18,247 nt of DNA from Pseudomonadota bacterium (GTDB taxonomy: Bacteria; Pseudomonadota; Gammaproteobacteria; Pseudomonadales; Pseudomonadaceae), in NCBI GenBank assembly GCA_023431055.1, contig JAEYXX010000030.1:1-18247 (forward strand), in the 5' to 3' direction. Positions 17,604 through 18,247 of the stretch are shown piece by piece. The notes beneath the pieces are model-generated. The model did not search any database. It saw nothing but the letters and a program-made list of their open reading frames with translations, and was not told the origin of the DNA. Numbering within the stretch: the stretch's first letter is position 1; each line of letters opens with the position of its first letter. The position numbers and the translations under genes are program-made.

Positions 17604-18247
17604 ATGCGCCTATCCCGTTTCTTCATCGACGCTCCACTTTCCCTTGGTCAGCACGAACTGCCCGAGGCCCAGGCCCACTACATCGGTCGTGTGCTGCGCC
17701 ACGCGGTGGGCGATGCCGTGCAGCTGTTCGACGGCAGCGGCCAGGAGTACCTCGGCGAGCTGATCGAGGTGGGCAAGAAGAGCGTGCGCGTCGAGCTGCG
17801 CGAATCTATCGCCGGCCTGGCCGAGTCGCCGCTGCGCATTCATCTGGGTCAGGGCCTGTCGCGCGGCGAGCGCATGGACTGGGCGATCCAGAAGGCCACC
17901 GAGCTCGGCGCCAGCGAAATCACTCCGATCGTCTCGACACGCTGCGAGGTGCGCCTGAAAGACGAGCGCGCCGACAAGCGCATGGCGCACTGGCGCCAGG
18001 TGGCGATCAGCGCCTGCGAGCAGTGCGGTCGCTCGGTGCTGCCGCTGATCCATGCGCCGCTGGAACTGGACGCCTGGCTGCAGCAGATCGAAGCCGATCT
18101 GAAGCTGGTACTGCACCCGGTCGCCGAGCCCTGGATCGGCCATGCCCCACCACGCTCCCTGGCTTTTTTGATCGGCCCGGAGGGTGGTTTGAGCGATACT
18201 GAAGTCGATCAGGCAAAGAGTGCCGGCTTCCACGCCGCGCGCCTCGG
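17604..18247 (+). CDS. rsmE: 16S rRNA (uracil-1498-N3)-methyltransferase, 5' part; runs off the window end
   Basis: RsmE methylates U1498 of 16S rRNA with SAM, acting on the assembled 30S subunit. About 214 codons are visible and the frame is still open at 18247. The start MRLSRFFIDAPL is typical. An N-terminal PUA-like domain runs to about residue 70 (YIGRVLRHAVGDAVQLFDGSG). The SPOUT knot domain follows, with QKATELGASEITPIVS, ERADKRMAHWRQVAISACEQ in spirit with the family's ER...W..I...A.EQ.GR block, and the SAM-binding LIGPEGGLSDTE near the end. Roughly 25 C-terminal residues should be missing. Only a minimal GAAG (17595-17598), part of the repeat arm, serves as Shine-Dalgarno. Confidence 0.95.
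   Translation, partial: MRLSRFFIDAPLSLGQHELPEAQAHYIGRVLRHAVGDAVQLFDGSGQEYLGELIEVGKKSVRVELRESIAGLAESPLRIHLGQGLSRGERMDWAIQKATELGASEITPIVSTRCEVRLKDERADKRMAHWRQVAISACEQCGRSVLPLIHAPLELDAWLQQIEADLKLVLHPVAEPWIGHAPPRSLAFLIGPEGGLSDTEVDQAKSAGFHAARL

Overview
The window looks like core chromosome of a Pseudomonas species, probably the P. mendocina/alcaligenes/oleovorans side of the genus. This rests on high GC with strongly GC-ending codons, gene products that read as typical Pseudomonas orthologues, and a gene order (rsmE, bioA, cytochrome b561, yceI, rhlE2, metF, ahcY) that matches, from memory, the PA0419-PA0432 region of P. aeruginosa. I see no transposase, integrase, phage gene, CRISPR array, tRNA or rRNA.

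Layout, left to right. (1) 1-1237: the 3' end of metK (SAM synthetase), a shared terminator, and a convergent small exported protein. (2) 1456-4572: ligB (a DNA ligase with an export-like N-terminus) and a DUF1090 periplasmic protein on +, meeting a lipoprotein cytochrome c' and a MAPEG membrane protein on -. (3) 4573-7224: a strong sigma70-type promoter, an S-adenosylhomocysteine (SAH) riboswitch, ahcY, a palindromic repeat element and metF. (4) 7271-11639: a large exported TPR-like protein overlapping a DUF3142 protein, then ppnN (nucleotide 5'-monophosphate nucleosidase). (5) 11688-14528: a periplasmic solute-binding protein and the DEAD-box helicase rhlE2 with its long disordered tail, closed by an intrinsic terminator and a REP-like palindrome. 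(6) 14679-15859 on -: a cytochrome b561/YceI pair. (7) 16120-18247 on +: bioA, a second copy of the palindromic repeat element, and the 5' part of rsmE, cut by the window end.

The theme of the left half is the activated-methyl cycle. MetK makes SAM, methyltransferases turn it into SAH, AhcY clears SAH, and MetF supplies methyl-THF to remake methionine. The ahcY leader holds a recognisable SAH riboswitch, and I can read a plausible translational switch in it: the pseudoknot strand and a hairpin covering the Shine-Dalgarno share two bases. Accessory points of interest are a dispersed intergenic repeat found before both metF and rsmE, the poorly characterised TPR/DUF3142 pair, and the apparent absence of mexR-mexAB-oprM from the slot it occupies in P. 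aeruginosa. I did not find an obviously new multi-gene system. The least described material is the TPR/DUF3142 pair and the repeat element.
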